Shown: in pieces, positions 17,858-26,170 of the stretch | Numbering within the stretch: the first letter of the stretch is position 1 | Layout of the letters: every line of letters begins with the position of its first letter | NCBI RefSeq assembly: GCF_041146875.1 | Contig: NZ_JBFRXP010000005.1 | Location: 1 to 64,000 of the forward strand | From: Igneacidithiobacillus sp041146875 | GTDB lineage: Bacteria > Pseudomonadota > Gammaproteobacteria > Acidithiobacillales > Acidithiobacillaceae | Direction of reading: 5' to 3' | DNA: 64,000 bases | Translations under genes and position numbers: made by a program | The notes under the pieces: generated by a model | Databases searched by the model: none | Seen by the model: only the letters and a program-made list of their open reading frames with translations | What the model was told of the DNA's origin: nothing

Positions 17858-19140
17858 CAGGAACCCCCGTTCGCCTGCTGTTGCATCGCGCCACTGGCGG
17901 ATGCCTGCACCTGCCGGACCAGAGGATCAACATCCCGGTTCGCATACTGCACGGCAGACAATCCTGCCAGATACTCCGCCATCACCATCTCCTGATAGTG
18001 TACCCGCAAGCCGATACCGCCCATCTGGAACAAATCCTTCAACACCCCGGAAGGCGTCTGCGCCTGTAGCTGGACATACCACTTCGGGCTTGCGTAGCGG
18101 GCCTGAATCGCGAGATCCAGCGCGCCATCCGGGCTGATATGGTTCCCGTCACTGCCCGGAGGAGGGGGAAGCCCGGACCCACCGGAGTTGGCCGTGTTCG
18201 TCTGGGCCTCCTGCAGCATCTCCTGCCACTGCTGCACGAATGCCTGCCCGTCAATCGTCGGCTGGTGCCACGCGGCGATCTGCGCCAGGGCATTCTGCGC
18301 CATACTGAGCCGGCTGTTGACCGCGTTCTGCTCCGCGCTCCACTGCCGTCCACCCGCCGTGCCCTTCTGTCCGGACGTCAACTGTACCGGCGGCAAGGGA
18401 TTGGTCAGGTTGGCGATGGCCTGGGCGGACTGTTGCGAGGTCGGCATCGGCGCCCCGTCGCCGCCAGACGCAAAGATACTGGAAGCGCTGAAATCCGCGC
18501 CGCCCTCCTGTGCCAGGTTACGGATGGTTTTGGGACCATCGGTGTTGGACACGTTATACGACGCCAGGGCGCTGGACAGTCCGCCCGCCATCTGCTGGTT
18601 GGCCGCGATTCCTCCCGCCCATGCCTGCCGCCGCTGCATCTGGTCAGCGCAACTGGCGGAAGGATTGTTGGCACTGATGCTCACCTGTTGCCCGTTGGGC
18701 AGCGTCGTGGTCGTGGTCAGATTGACCCCGGATTGCTCCTGTGCCTGCACGGCTTCCTTCGTCAGAGTCAACTGCTGCATGGACTGCACCTGCTCGCGCA
18801 GCGCCTGGCTCTCTTCCTGTACCTGCGCGGTCATCTGTTGCATCTGCCCGGTATTCCATGCCTTACCGTCCTGCAGCAATGCCTGCACCACGCTGTTTTG
18901 CACCATGGACAGGTCTTGTGTGGTGGCGAATGGGGCGGCGATATCGGTACAGGAACCGCAACCGCCTCCGACCACGAATGAACCGGGCGGCAACGTGGAA
19001 GTGAAACTGTTCCCACCCAGCCCGATCGCCGCGGCGCTCCCCGATACCCCGGACAACGCCAGCAAAAGAAATGCCGATGACGCGGAGCCCCGCAGTTTCC
19101 AGGCGGCCCGTGGCGAGATTTTGGGAAAGGCGGAAAACAC
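17857..19140 (-). CDS. secreted coiled-coil protein with motif NTGQMQQM
   Basis: A 427-aa exported protein, first of three related genes. The signal peptide is clear (SSAFLLLALSGVSGSAAAIG). A Cys-containing segment (GGGCGSCTDI) follows, then the shared motif KAWNTGQMQQMTAQVQEESQ and a coiled coil to about residue 140. The rest is Gln/Ala-rich. It is divergent from the plus-strand transfer genes at 19188, with which it shares a 47-base intergenic region. Role unknown; probably an envelope part of the transfer apparatus. Confidence 0.55.
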   Translation of the reverse strand: MFSAFPKISPRAAWKLRGSASSAFLLLALSGVSGSAAAIGLGGNSFTSTLPPGSFVVGGGCGSCTDIAAPFATTQDLSMVQNSVVQALLQDGKAWNTGQMQQMTAQVQEESQALREQVQSMQQLTLTKEAVQAQEQSGVNLTTTTTLPNGQQVSISANNPSASCADQMQRRQAWAGGIAANQQMAGGLSSALASYNVSNTDGPKTIRNLAQEGGADFSASSIFASGGDGAPMPTSQQSAQAIANLTNPLPPVQLTSGQKGTAGGRQWSAEQNAVNSRLSMAQNALAQIAAWHQPTIDGQAFVQQWQEMLQEAQTNTANSGGSGLPPPPGSDGNHISPDGALDLAIQARYASPKWYVQLQAQTPSGVLKDLFQMGGIGLRVHYQEMVMAEYLAGLSAVQYANRDVDPLVRQVQASASGAMQQQANGGS

Positions 19141-19187
19141 GGTATTCTATATCCTATGACGTAATCAGTTAGGGAGATGATAACGCA
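19141..19187. promoter_or_regulatory. divergent intergenic region with possible promoters
   Basis: This 47-base AT-rich gap separates two divergent gene sets. It holds TATTCTATATCC, a GACGTAATCAG element (compare AACGCAATCAG at 129-139), an AGGGAGA ribosome binding site for the plus-strand gene, and TAACGC at 19181-19186. No single promoter is clear by eye. Confidence 0.35.
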
Positions 19188-19673
19188 ATGTCCACGACAA
19201 ACGAAACAGAAGCTTCCGGGGACATTCTGGGGAAAGCGGCACTGGAACGGTTTTACCGGGAGCGCGATGGCGCCCTGCCATTTCTGATTGCCTGTCTGGA
19301 AGAACAGGAAGACTGGATTCTGGACAGCCGTGGCACTCCCATCGAAGGCATTCTGATCCGCGGGTTGAACGAACGCATGCAGGCCCGTCCTCCCGTGGAC
19401 CGTGAACCGGAAGAAACCGCCATGGTACTGAACTATCTGCAGGCGGGACGCATGCTGCGCATCCTCGACTGGCTGGACCAGCGGGAAGAAAACACCATCA
19501 CCCGCTGGCTGGAGAACCCGGACATCGACCCGGCTTTCCGCAACCGGTTGCAGCGGCTGCTGGGCATCCTGGCACGCGGCGCGCTGCTGCAGAAACTGTT
19601 TGACCCGGAAAGCAGCCGGGTTCTGGGCAAGGCCGTTGCCTTGCTGGAACGCAAGGATGGAGGTTTCCTGTGA
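19188..19673 (+). CDS. hypothetical protein (161 aa), first gene of the dotA operon
   Basis: A 161-aa soluble, acidic, helical protein with no recognised domain (RFYRERDGALPFLIACLEEQ, EETAMVLNYLQAGRMLRILD). It is the first gene of a plus-strand run that continues through a helicase to the DotA-like channel. Its stop overlaps the next start (ATGxxx overlap of 4 bases). Possibly a cytoplasmic transfer protein. Confidence 0.6.
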   Translation: MSTTNETEASGDILGKAALERFYRERDGALPFLIACLEEQEDWILDSRGTPIEGILIRGLNERMQARPPVDREPEETAMVLNYLQAGRMLRILDWLDQREENTITRWLENPDIDPAFRNRLQRLLGILARGALLQKLFDPESSRVLGKAVALLERKDGGFL

Positions 19674-20173
19674 AAAAAATCGTCGTTCTTTGTTGCGCGC
19701 TGGCGGCGACATCCCCCCTGGCGGCGTCGGCGGCAACGTCCAGCAATGGAAGCAGTTCCGGAGATGGCTGCCCTTCGGCGTCCGCCGAGCAGCAGATCGC
19801 CAACGAGATTGCGCAAAACGCACAGAGCACCATCCAGAGCATGGTGCCGCAGCCCGCGAATCTGCAATCGTCCACCTGTTTCTCCAACATCCTGAACATG
19901 GGGAGCAACATCGGGCTTTCCTTCCTGAACCCGTCGACCATCATCAACCAGCTGGAAAACCAGGCGTGCCAGGCGGCGCAGAATGCCCTGCAGTGGCCCG
20001 TCAGCCAGGCGGAGAACGCCATCAACAGCAATGGGCAACTCCCGGATGGCCTGGGCAGTGTCAACGTGGGGACCAACAATTCCGGCACGGTCAGCACTTC
20101 GACGAACAGCACCGGCGCGAACCTTCCCAGCATCAATACGGGAAACAGCACCCTGAACAACATCCTGAATTAA
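19670..20173 (+). CDS. exported Asn/Ser-rich protein (167 aa)
   Basis: A 167-aa exported protein with signal peptide (KKIVVLCCALAATSPLAASA). The mature part has three Cys (GDGCPS, STCFSN, QACQAA) and a low-complexity Ser/Thr/Asn/Gly C-terminus (NNSGTVSTSTNSTGAN). The start overlaps the upstream gene by four bases. It may be a small pilus or envelope subunit of the transfer system; no family recognised. Confidence 0.55.
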   Translation: MKKIVVLCCALAATSPLAASAATSSNGSSSGDGCPSASAEQQIANEIAQNAQSTIQSMVPQPANLQSSTCFSNILNMGSNIGLSFLNPSTIINQLENQACQAAQNALQWPVSQAENAINSNGQLPDGLGSVNVGTNNSGTVSTSTNSTGANLPSINTGNSTLNNILN

Positions 20174-20184
20174 GGAGATATACC

Positions 20185-21903
20185 ATGGCGCAACAATGGG
20201 GGTCAGCGGCGGAGAGCGCCGGGCAGGATCCGGAAAAACCAGCCTTTCGCCCGACGCCGGAGCAGGAGAACGTCATCGACCGGGTCAACCGGAGAGAGTC
20301 GGTCGCCATCCGCGCCTTCGCGGGAGCGGGGAAGACCTCGACACTCAAGGCGGCAGCCGAATCGGTCCTGCAGGAAAATCCCCGTCGCGGAATTCAATAC
20401 TTCGCCTTCAACAAGGCCATGGCGCGAGAGGCGGAAGAAAAATTCCCGGCGGCAGTGCGGATATCCACCGCGCATGCGCTGGCCTACCGGTCGAGCGTGA
20501 ACGGCAAGCCACTGGGCCGGACACTCAAATCCAGGCTGCTCACCGGAAAGGAACTGCGGGATGCGGTGCAAAAAAGTTTTCCCAAAGGCATCGGCGCCAT
20601 CCGCAATCTGGGGTTGACGGAATATCATGCCGTCTCCGACGCCCTGGGAACGGTTCGGAACTTCTGTTATTCAGATGCCGAAACCGTGGAGATGCGGCAT
20701 GTGCCCAGGGAACGCCGGGACATCCTGAAAGTCACCCAGGGCATCGACGTGGCCCGGCAATACGTCGGGTATGTGCATCATGTGGCGAAACAGATCTGGG
20801 AACGGCAGGCCAACCTGCAATCGGATTTTCCAGTCACGCACGACACCTACCTGAAGATCTGGGCGCTGCGGGGAGATTTCCGCAACTTCGACCTGGTGCT
20901 GTTCGACGAGGCGCAGGACGCCAATGCGGTGATGATCAGCGCGCTGAAGAAAATGGAACAGGCGGGCGCGCAGATCCTGCTGGTCGGCGACACCCACCAG
21001 AGCATCTATGGCTGGCGGGGCGCGGTGGACGCCATGGGCGAGTTCCCCCATTTCGCACAGGCGTACCTCACGGAATCCTTTCGCTTCGGGCAGAACATCG
21101 CGGACCACGCGCAACTGTTCCTGGACGCGGGCGGAGAAAGCAACCGCCTCGTCGGGCGCAACCCGAATCCCGGCATTTTCCTGGATGGCCCCCTGACGCC
21201 GGAAGCCGAACGACATTTCCCGGATGCCATTCTGTGCCGATCCAATGCCGGCGTCATCACCGCGGCGCTGACCCAGATCGAAGATGGCAACAAACCTTAT
21301 GTGGAAGGCGGCGCGGACGAGGCGGCGAAACTGTTGATGGCCTTGCGCGACCTGTATTACTCCCGGAATGGTGACCGGCGCAAGATCTTTCACCCGGAAG
21401 TCTCCCTGTTCGACAGCTGGGCGGATCTGGAAGAGTTCGCGGAATCCAATGAAGGGGGAAGTTACAAACCCTTCGTGACCATCACCAAAAAGATGCTGGC
21501 GGAAGGCACGCTGGAAGGCGCCATCGATTCGCTGCGGAATGATACCGCCCAGAACCGCGCCGATGCGGATATCACCATCAGCACCGCGCACAAGGCCAAG
21601 GGCCTGGAATGGGACCATGTGCAGCTTGGCCCGGACTGGGAGAAATCCCATTTGCACGTCCCTTGCGATTATCTGGATGACCACGGCGACATGCAGCGCG
21701 CCTTCCGGGTCAATCAGGAGAACTACAAGTTGCTCTATGTGGCCGTGACACGGGCGAAACAGGCTATCGATTGCAGTGGTTTCTACGATATGTGGCAACA
21801 GCAGTACCAGGCCATCCAGGACTATCCGGTCACCCCGGAGATCGCCGAACGGGTGCGGGAGATGCAGGAGCAACAACAACTGGCCGCATTGCAGCCAGAG
21901 TGA
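20185..21903 (+). CDS. UvrD/Rep-like superfamily 1 DNA helicase
   Basis: A 572-aa helicase with all main SF1A motifs in order: motif I AFAGAGKTST near residue 45, motif II LVLFDEAQDANAV near 235, motif III LVGDTHQSIYGWRG near 265, motif IV SFRFGQNIA near 298, motif V ISTAHKAKGLEWDHVQL near 465 and motif VI LLYVAVTRAKQAID near 515. It unwinds DNA with ATP. It is shorter than UvrD (about 720 aa). The start has AAGGAGA at good spacing. Placement between a secreted protein and dotA is unusual, and suggests a role in DNA processing during transfer or entry. Confidence 0.88.
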   Translation: MAQQWGSAAESAGQDPEKPAFRPTPEQENVIDRVNRRESVAIRAFAGAGKTSTLKAAAESVLQENPRRGIQYFAFNKAMAREAEEKFPAAVRISTAHALAYRSSVNGKPLGRTLKSRLLTGKELRDAVQKSFPKGIGAIRNLGLTEYHAVSDALGTVRNFCYSDAETVEMRHVPRERRDILKVTQGIDVARQYVGYVHHVAKQIWERQANLQSDFPVTHDTYLKIWALRGDFRNFDLVLFDEAQDANAVMISALKKMEQAGAQILLVGDTHQSIYGWRGAVDAMGEFPHFAQAYLTESFRFGQNIADHAQLFLDAGGESNRLVGRNPNPGIFLDGPLTPEAERHFPDAILCRSNAGVITAALTQIEDGNKPYVEGGADEAAKLLMALRDLYYSRNGDRRKIFHPEVSLFDSWADLEEFAESNEGGSYKPFVTITKKMLAEGTLEGAIDSLRNDTAQNRADADITISTAHKAKGLEWDHVQLGPDWEKSHLHVPCDYLDDHGDMQRAFRVNQENYKLLYVAVTRAKQAIDCSGFYDMWQQQYQAIQDYPVTPEIAERVREMQEQQQLAALQPE

Positions 21904-21921
21904 CAGAAAAGGACTTTCCTG

Positions 21922-24300
21922 ATGAGCTTCGATATTTCCCTGATCCCGCAAAGCAACGACATCTCGGTCCATCTTCTCAGTCAGTTGCTTGGCAATGGCT
22001 GGTGGACATTCGTCTCGGGAAGCACGGCGCCATCCGGTCCGGGCTCGATCATCGCGCAACTGTTCCAGATCATCGACATTGCCCTGCTGATGTACGTCTC
22101 GGCGGTCATCGTCTATACCCAGATCATCGGCGGGATGCAGACCGCGCATGAAGGCGTGCCGCTGGGCAAGCGCTATCATAGCATCTGGTCCGTCATCCGT
22201 GGCCCCGCCGCCTGGTTTCTGCTCTTCCCGCTGCCCTGGGCCAAGGGCTTCGCGATGATCCAGGTGATCCTGCTCACGGCGACCTACTGGGGCATCGGGG
22301 TCGCCGATGACGTGTGGAGCGCCTTCGTGCAGGATGTGCCGAAGTATGCGGGGACGCTGATTCCGTATCAGGGGGAAACGCAAAAGAAAATCGCATTCAT
22401 GGAGCAAGCGCTGATTACAGCGACCGCATGGGACTATCTGATAGAGCACTCCCATGGAGCCTACAAACTGGGAACCTACTGGACCGGGGGCAACAGCTCC
22501 GGGGAACAGGTCTGGGGGATGGTGCCGTCCGGCAATCAGACCGCGGGAGGGATTCAGGGGCAGTTCGGCACCATTGCCGTTCACTGCTCTTCCGGCATGA
22601 CGGCTCCGGGAAGTCCGAATTTTCCGAATCTCGGCATTGGTTCACTGCTGAGTCAGGTCGCTGACCCGATTTTTAACACCATTGGCAATGCCACCGGACA
22701 ACTGTCCACCGGTTCCGCGACGCCCGACAGCGCGCAAAACAATCCCGTTTGCGTGCAGCAGATCAATGCCATCAGCAATGCCCTGTTCCCACTTGCGGGA
22801 AGCTCCGCCTCATTGAGCGGAATCGCGTCCAAAATCAACCAGGCCAACGCCAGCAGCAATGGGGCGATGCCCTCCACGTCCGATCTGAATGCCGTGATTG
22901 GAAACTATCTGACGGATGAAAAGGAAATTTATGACGAAATCAACAGCAATTATACCGCGCAACAGAAAAGTGCTCTGACCGCATTTGCAAATGAGGCTTC
23001 GAGTCTGGGATGGGCCAGCTCTTCCTTTTACTGGTGGACACTGGAAAATATCAACGCGCAGTCGCAGGCGCAGATGACCGGTGTGGACGCAACGGTCATC
23101 CTGCCCAACGCGGGGGCGATGTCGGGACAGGTTGGCGCCTATTACAAGCCCTATCTGGCCGCAATCGAAGGATACATCCTGCAATATAACCACGACCTGA
23201 ATGCGCAGAAGGACACATTGAAGAACGCTACCGCTGCTGCGGTCATCGGCAACTCCGGAAGCTCTGGGGAAACCTGGGCAGGGAAAATGCTGGCTCAGGT
23301 GCCACCACTGTTCGCCTCCGGTGATCCGTTGGCGAATGTTGCCGCTTTTGGCAGGATGATCAAACAGGCAGGGGAAGATGTCGCCTTTGCCGACGCCGCG
23401 GTGAAAACTGTCAGCGGCGCCGTCAGCGGCGGTACGGGCGGGATACTGGGCGGGAAAGGTGGCGGCGCGTTGTCGACGTCGAAAATCATCGCGCCGATCA
23501 TGGGCCTTGGGGGTGGCGCCATGGGCGCCCTGAAAGCCGTCGGCTCTTTTGCGGTACCTGCAGCCGTCATGATGATCATCGAAGGCGCGATACTGCAATA
23601 TGTGTTTCCGGCCATGCCCGGCATCATCATGATTACCGCGATTATCGGCTGGCTGTTCCTCGTGCTGGAGATGGTCGTGGCATCGGTTCTCTGGGCCGCT
23701 GCGCACGTCTATGCCGAAGGAGAGGGCTTCGCCCCGCAGCAGGCACAATATGGCTATTCCGTGGTCATCGGCATCCTCATGCGGCCATTGCTGTTGACCG
23801 TGGGCTTCATCTTCGCGTTCTTCGTGATGGACATTGGTGGCTGGTTCGTCGGCATGGCGCTACAGGTGTTCCTTGCCGGTATGGGCAGCTACCACATCGG
23901 CATCATCGGGCTCATTTCCATGATCGGCGTCATCATCGCGATGATGTTCCTGTTCATCAAGACCGTGATGAAACTCATCACGCATCTGGCGGACCACGCG
24001 CCACAATGGATCGGTGGGCACTCCGGGCAAAGCCTGGGGATGGATGAGGCGCAGAATACCGCAAGCCGGGCAGGCAGCGGCGTCAAGGAGTATGGCATGT
24101 ACGCGGGCAACCGCATGGCGGACACCTATAAAGGGGCGGTGGAAGGATCCGGTGCGGTGAAAGGCGGAAAATCGGCGAAAGCTGAGGACGAAAAGAAAGA
24201 GGGCGGGGAGAAGACAGTGAGCACGGAAACGATAAACTCGGGCCGTGCGACGGATACGGGGAATGGGGGAGGGAAGAAAAAAGAGTCTACCGACGAATAA
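21922..24300 (+). CDS. dotA: DotA/TraY-family inner-membrane channel protein
   Basis: A 792-aa polytopic protein that matches DotA of the Dot/Icm system and TraY of IncI plasmids. The N-terminus has two hydrophobic segments around IALLMYVSAVIVYTQIIGGM and WFLLFPLPWAKGF. A long periplasmic region (about residues 150-480) follows, then the C-terminal membrane cluster (AAVMMIIEGAILQYVF, LFLVLEMVVASVLWAAAH, RPLLLTVGFIFAFFVMDI). The tail is charged and Gly/Lys-rich. DotA/TraY sits in the inner membrane and is needed for conjugative DNA or effector export. It is the last gene of its operon, followed by a strong terminator. Part of its C-terminal domain is duplicated at 24886-25100. Confidence 0.85.
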   Translation: MSFDISLIPQSNDISVHLLSQLLGNGWWTFVSGSTAPSGPGSIIAQLFQIIDIALLMYVSAVIVYTQIIGGMQTAHEGVPLGKRYHSIWSVIRGPAAWFLLFPLPWAKGFAMIQVILLTATYWGIGVADDVWSAFVQDVPKYAGTLIPYQGETQKKIAFMEQALITATAWDYLIEHSHGAYKLGTYWTGGNSSGEQVWGMVPSGNQTAGGIQGQFGTIAVHCSSGMTAPGSPNFPNLGIGSLLSQVADPIFNTIGNATGQLSTGSATPDSAQNNPVCVQQINAISNALFPLAGSSASLSGIASKINQANASSNGAMPSTSDLNAVIGNYLTDEKEIYDEINSNYTAQQKSALTAFANEASSLGWASSSFYWWTLENINAQSQAQMTGVDATVILPNAGAMSGQVGAYYKPYLAAIEGYILQYNHDLNAQKDTLKNATAAAVIGNSGSSGETWAGKMLAQVPPLFASGDPLANVAAFGRMIKQAGEDVAFADAAVKTVSGAVSGGTGGILGGKGGGALSTSKIIAPIMGLGGGAMGALKAVGSFAVPAAVMMIIEGAILQYVFPAMPGIIMITAIIGWLFLVLEMVVASVLWAAAHVYAEGEGFAPQQAQYGYSVVIGILMRPLLLTVGFIFAFFVMDIGGWFVGMALQVFLAGMGSYHIGIIGLISMIGVIIAMMFLFIKTVMKLITHLADHAPQWIGGHSGQSLGMDEAQNTASRAGSGVKEYGMYAGNRMADTYKGAVEGSGAVKGGKSAKAEDEKKEGGEKTVSTETINSGRATDTGNGGGKKKESTDE

Positions 24301-24315
24301 AGAAACGTCCAACGA

Positions 24316-24343
24316 AAAACGGAGGCGCTTGCCTCCGTTTTTT
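24316..24343 (+). terminator. intrinsic terminator after dotA
   Basis: ACGGAGGC (24319-24326), loop GCTT and GCCTCCGT (24331-24338) form a perfect eight-base stem followed by a run of six T (24338-24343). An A-run precedes the stem, so it may also work for the convergent gene ending at 24359. Confidence 0.85.
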
Positions 24344-24358
24344 ACGCCCAGGAATACC

Positions 24359-24766
24359 TTACTTTTCCAGGACAAAACCTTTCGTCTTCATGTCCGCATC
24401 GATTTCCGCAGATTTCCGATCAAGAAAATCGTTCAACTCTTTTTCAACACTTTGAACTGCTTCGCGCTTATGCTGCTCGGCATAGACTTCTTGCTCGGTC
24501 ATGCCGCGATCCACCAGCATCATCTTGCGCAGTGTGGCCGTCTTCTGCCAGACCTCACGCTCTTGCCGCTCACGGAGGAAGCGTTCCGTCACCTTGTCCC
24601 GCTGCGCCGCAACGGCTTTCAGGGCGATGTTCTTATCGTCGATGATCCTGTTCAGGGTCTCGATCGTGCTATCCTTGCTGCGCAGCTTGATGTTGGCGAC
24701 GTTCCGCGCACTCGCCGCGCGCTGGTTCCCGACATCTTCTCCCAACAGATAACTGACCATGTCCAT
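24359..24766 (-). CDS. coiled-coil hypothetical protein (135 aa)
   Basis: A 135-aa highly charged protein, nearly all helix, with long coiled-coil stretches (LNRIIDDKNIALKAVAAQRD, KREAVQSVEKELNDFLDRKS). No known family. It is a monocistronic minus-strand gene; the upstream gap (24767-24880) holds CTAACGTCATGTTACC and a CCGGCAG...CTGCCGG hairpin (24823-24847) that could be an operator or a terminator. Function unknown. Confidence 0.55.
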   Translation of the reverse strand: MDMVSYLLGEDVGNQRAASARNVANIKLRSKDSTIETLNRIIDDKNIALKAVAAQRDKVTERFLRERQEREVWQKTATLRKMMLVDRGMTEQEVYAEQHKREAVQSVEKELNDFLDRKSAEIDADMKTKGFVLEK

Positions 24767-24885
24767 GCTTCGTTCCTCCCTGTTGCAGAAACCTCAACTA
24801 ACGTCATGTTACCACAAATACCGGCAGTCTGTCAATGGCTGCCGGATTTATAGCTTCTCTGCAAGGATAGCATGGAAGGCGGGAC

Positions 24886-25128
24886 AATGCCGAAGGAGAG
24901 GGCTTCGCCCCGCAGCAGGCGCAGTATGGCTATGCCGTGGTGATCGGCATCCTCATGCGTCCACTGCTCCTGACCGTAGGATTTATCTTCGCGTTCTTCG
25001 TGCTGGACATTGCCGGCTGGTTCGTTGGACAGGCGCTACAGGTATTTCTCGCCGGCATGGGAAGTTACCATATCGGCATCATCGGACTCATTTCCCTCCG
25101 CCTTTCGCCTTGTATGCTTGAAGCGTAG
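24886..25128 (+). pseudogene. duplicated fragment of the dotA C-terminal region
   Basis: Bases 24886-25100 repeat dotA 23712-23926 at high identity: both read CCGAAGGAGAGGGCTTCGCC and then encode IGILMRPLLLTVGFIFAFF and QVFLAGMGSYHIGIIGLIS. The copy starts and ends abruptly inside codons of the parent and then runs out of frame into unrelated sequence (LRLSPCMLEA). It differs at several silent and a few coding sites, so it is not a very recent duplicate. It may be a remnant of a second dotA/traY allele brought in with the adjacent cargo. Confidence 0.8.
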
Positions 25129-25142
25129 GGGGGATGACAAGG

Positions 25143-25163
25143 CAAGTCAAGTATATAATTCCC
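25143..25163 (+). repeat. direct repeat, left copy
   Basis: CAAGTCAAGTATATAATTCC plus one C. A copy with one mismatch lies at 25920-25940, same orientation, 777 bases away. The left copy lies in the gap between the dotA fragment and the chimeric methyltransferase gene. Confidence 0.8.
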
Positions 25164-25204
25164 CTTTTTTTTACGCCGTTCGGGAAAGTTTCCCGCGCAA
25201 TGGA

Positions 25205-26170
25205 TCAGTGCAGAAACAGGTTGCCGGCATCCGCGGACATCTCGTCTGATGAAGGCTCAACGGGTTCGGGCAACGGCAACCCCTTGTGTTTGGCAAAGCG
25301 GCGCAGTCGTCCGCTGGCCGTATCCGGCACCCTGTCCTTTTGGTCCAGATCGTCCAGAAACCCGTCAAAATCGCTTTCAGACCCTGGCGCCTGTTGCAAA
25401 GGCCAACTGTCCCGCAGGATGGCAGGCAGGGCAGGTGAATCTTTTCCGAAGTCCGGAACGGTCAGGTAAACACGCTCCCCCTCCTGCCGCATCGACGATG
25501 CCCCCGCCACCAGAACTACACGTTTCTTTCCGTCTTCCGTATCCTGTACGAGAGGCGTGAATCCTTGCGCCATTTTTTGCGGATCGGTGGTGACATTGGG
25601 CAGCATCCACTCCGGCAACAGCCGCAGTCCTTCCACCTCCCCAGGGCCTTGGTGCAGGGACATCGGGCGTCCCAGCAGTACCCTGCGGGGATCGTCGTTC
25701 CCGTAATGGGGGAGTCCGTTTTCGATGTACTCCAATTCTGCTTTCATACCGTAACAGATGACCTGATCCGTGATGGTCAGCAGCCTGGACATCTCCGCCA
25801 TGCTGTGTAGCGTTGCACTGGCCCAGTGTTCCGTGTCGTCAACCTCGTACATGCCATCACTGGCTGCCATACGCACGCCTTCCACGACCCCCGCCAGCTT
25901 GTGCAAGGACAAAACCGCACAAGTCAAGTATGTAATTCCCAAATATTGCGCATCGAGAACGCGCCACGCGAGCGTCCGCGCGGGTCCGGCAACCACACCC
26001 GCGTTACTCCACCGTTTATGGCCGGGAGGGACAGGGAGGGCGTCTCCGTGTCCCGCAAGAGACCCAAGAAGGTGTCCAAACCCATTATCTTTTGTGGAGA
26101 GGACTCCTGGGACGTTTTCCCAAACGATAAATCGAGGCTGTATTGCATGGATAATCTCCGCATAAATCAT
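25205..26170 (-). CDS. chimeric protein with C5-DNA methyltransferase segment
   Basis: A 321-aa reading frame whose first 80 residues are a piece of a cytosine-C5 DNA methyltransferase: the conserved ENV catalytic-region motif in RFIVWENVPGVLS and the WRVLDAQYLGI stretch that normally precedes QRRRRVF. The SAM-binding N-terminus (motif I) and the PCQ motif are missing, so it cannot methylate alone. After LGI the sequence switches to an unrelated region (ICYGMKAELEYIENGLPHYG and onward) of unknown function. The switch lies exactly at the 21-base direct repeat 25920-25940. The ATG overlaps the upstream methyltransferase stop (ATGA). Confidence 0.6.
   Translation of the reverse strand: MIYAEIIHAIQPRFIVWENVPGVLSTKDNGFGHLLGSLAGHGDALPVPPGHKRWSNAGVVAGPARTLAWRVLDAQYLGITYLTCAVLSLHKLAGVVEGVRMAASDGMYEVDDTEHWASATLHSMAEMSRLLTITDQVICYGMKAELEYIENGLPHYGNDDPRRVLLGRPMSLHQGPGEVEGLRLLPEWMLPNVTTDPQKMAQGFTPLVQDTEDGKKRVVLVAGASSMRQEGERVYLTVPDFGKDSPALPAILRDSWPLQQAPGSESDFDGFLDDLDQKDRVPDTASGRLRRFAKHKGLPLPEPVEPSSDEMSADAGNLFLH
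25920..25940 (+). repeat. direct repeat, right copy
   Basis: CAAGTCAAGTATGTAATTCC plus one C, one mismatch from 25143-25163. It marks the point where the C5-methyltransferase similarity stops inside the gene at 25205-26170, which suggests a recombination or insertion junction. Confidence 0.8.

Noticed and set aside
20671..22584. Long minus-strand open frame (637 codons)
   Set aside because: It is antisense to the helicase and dotA, both of which have strong family motifs.
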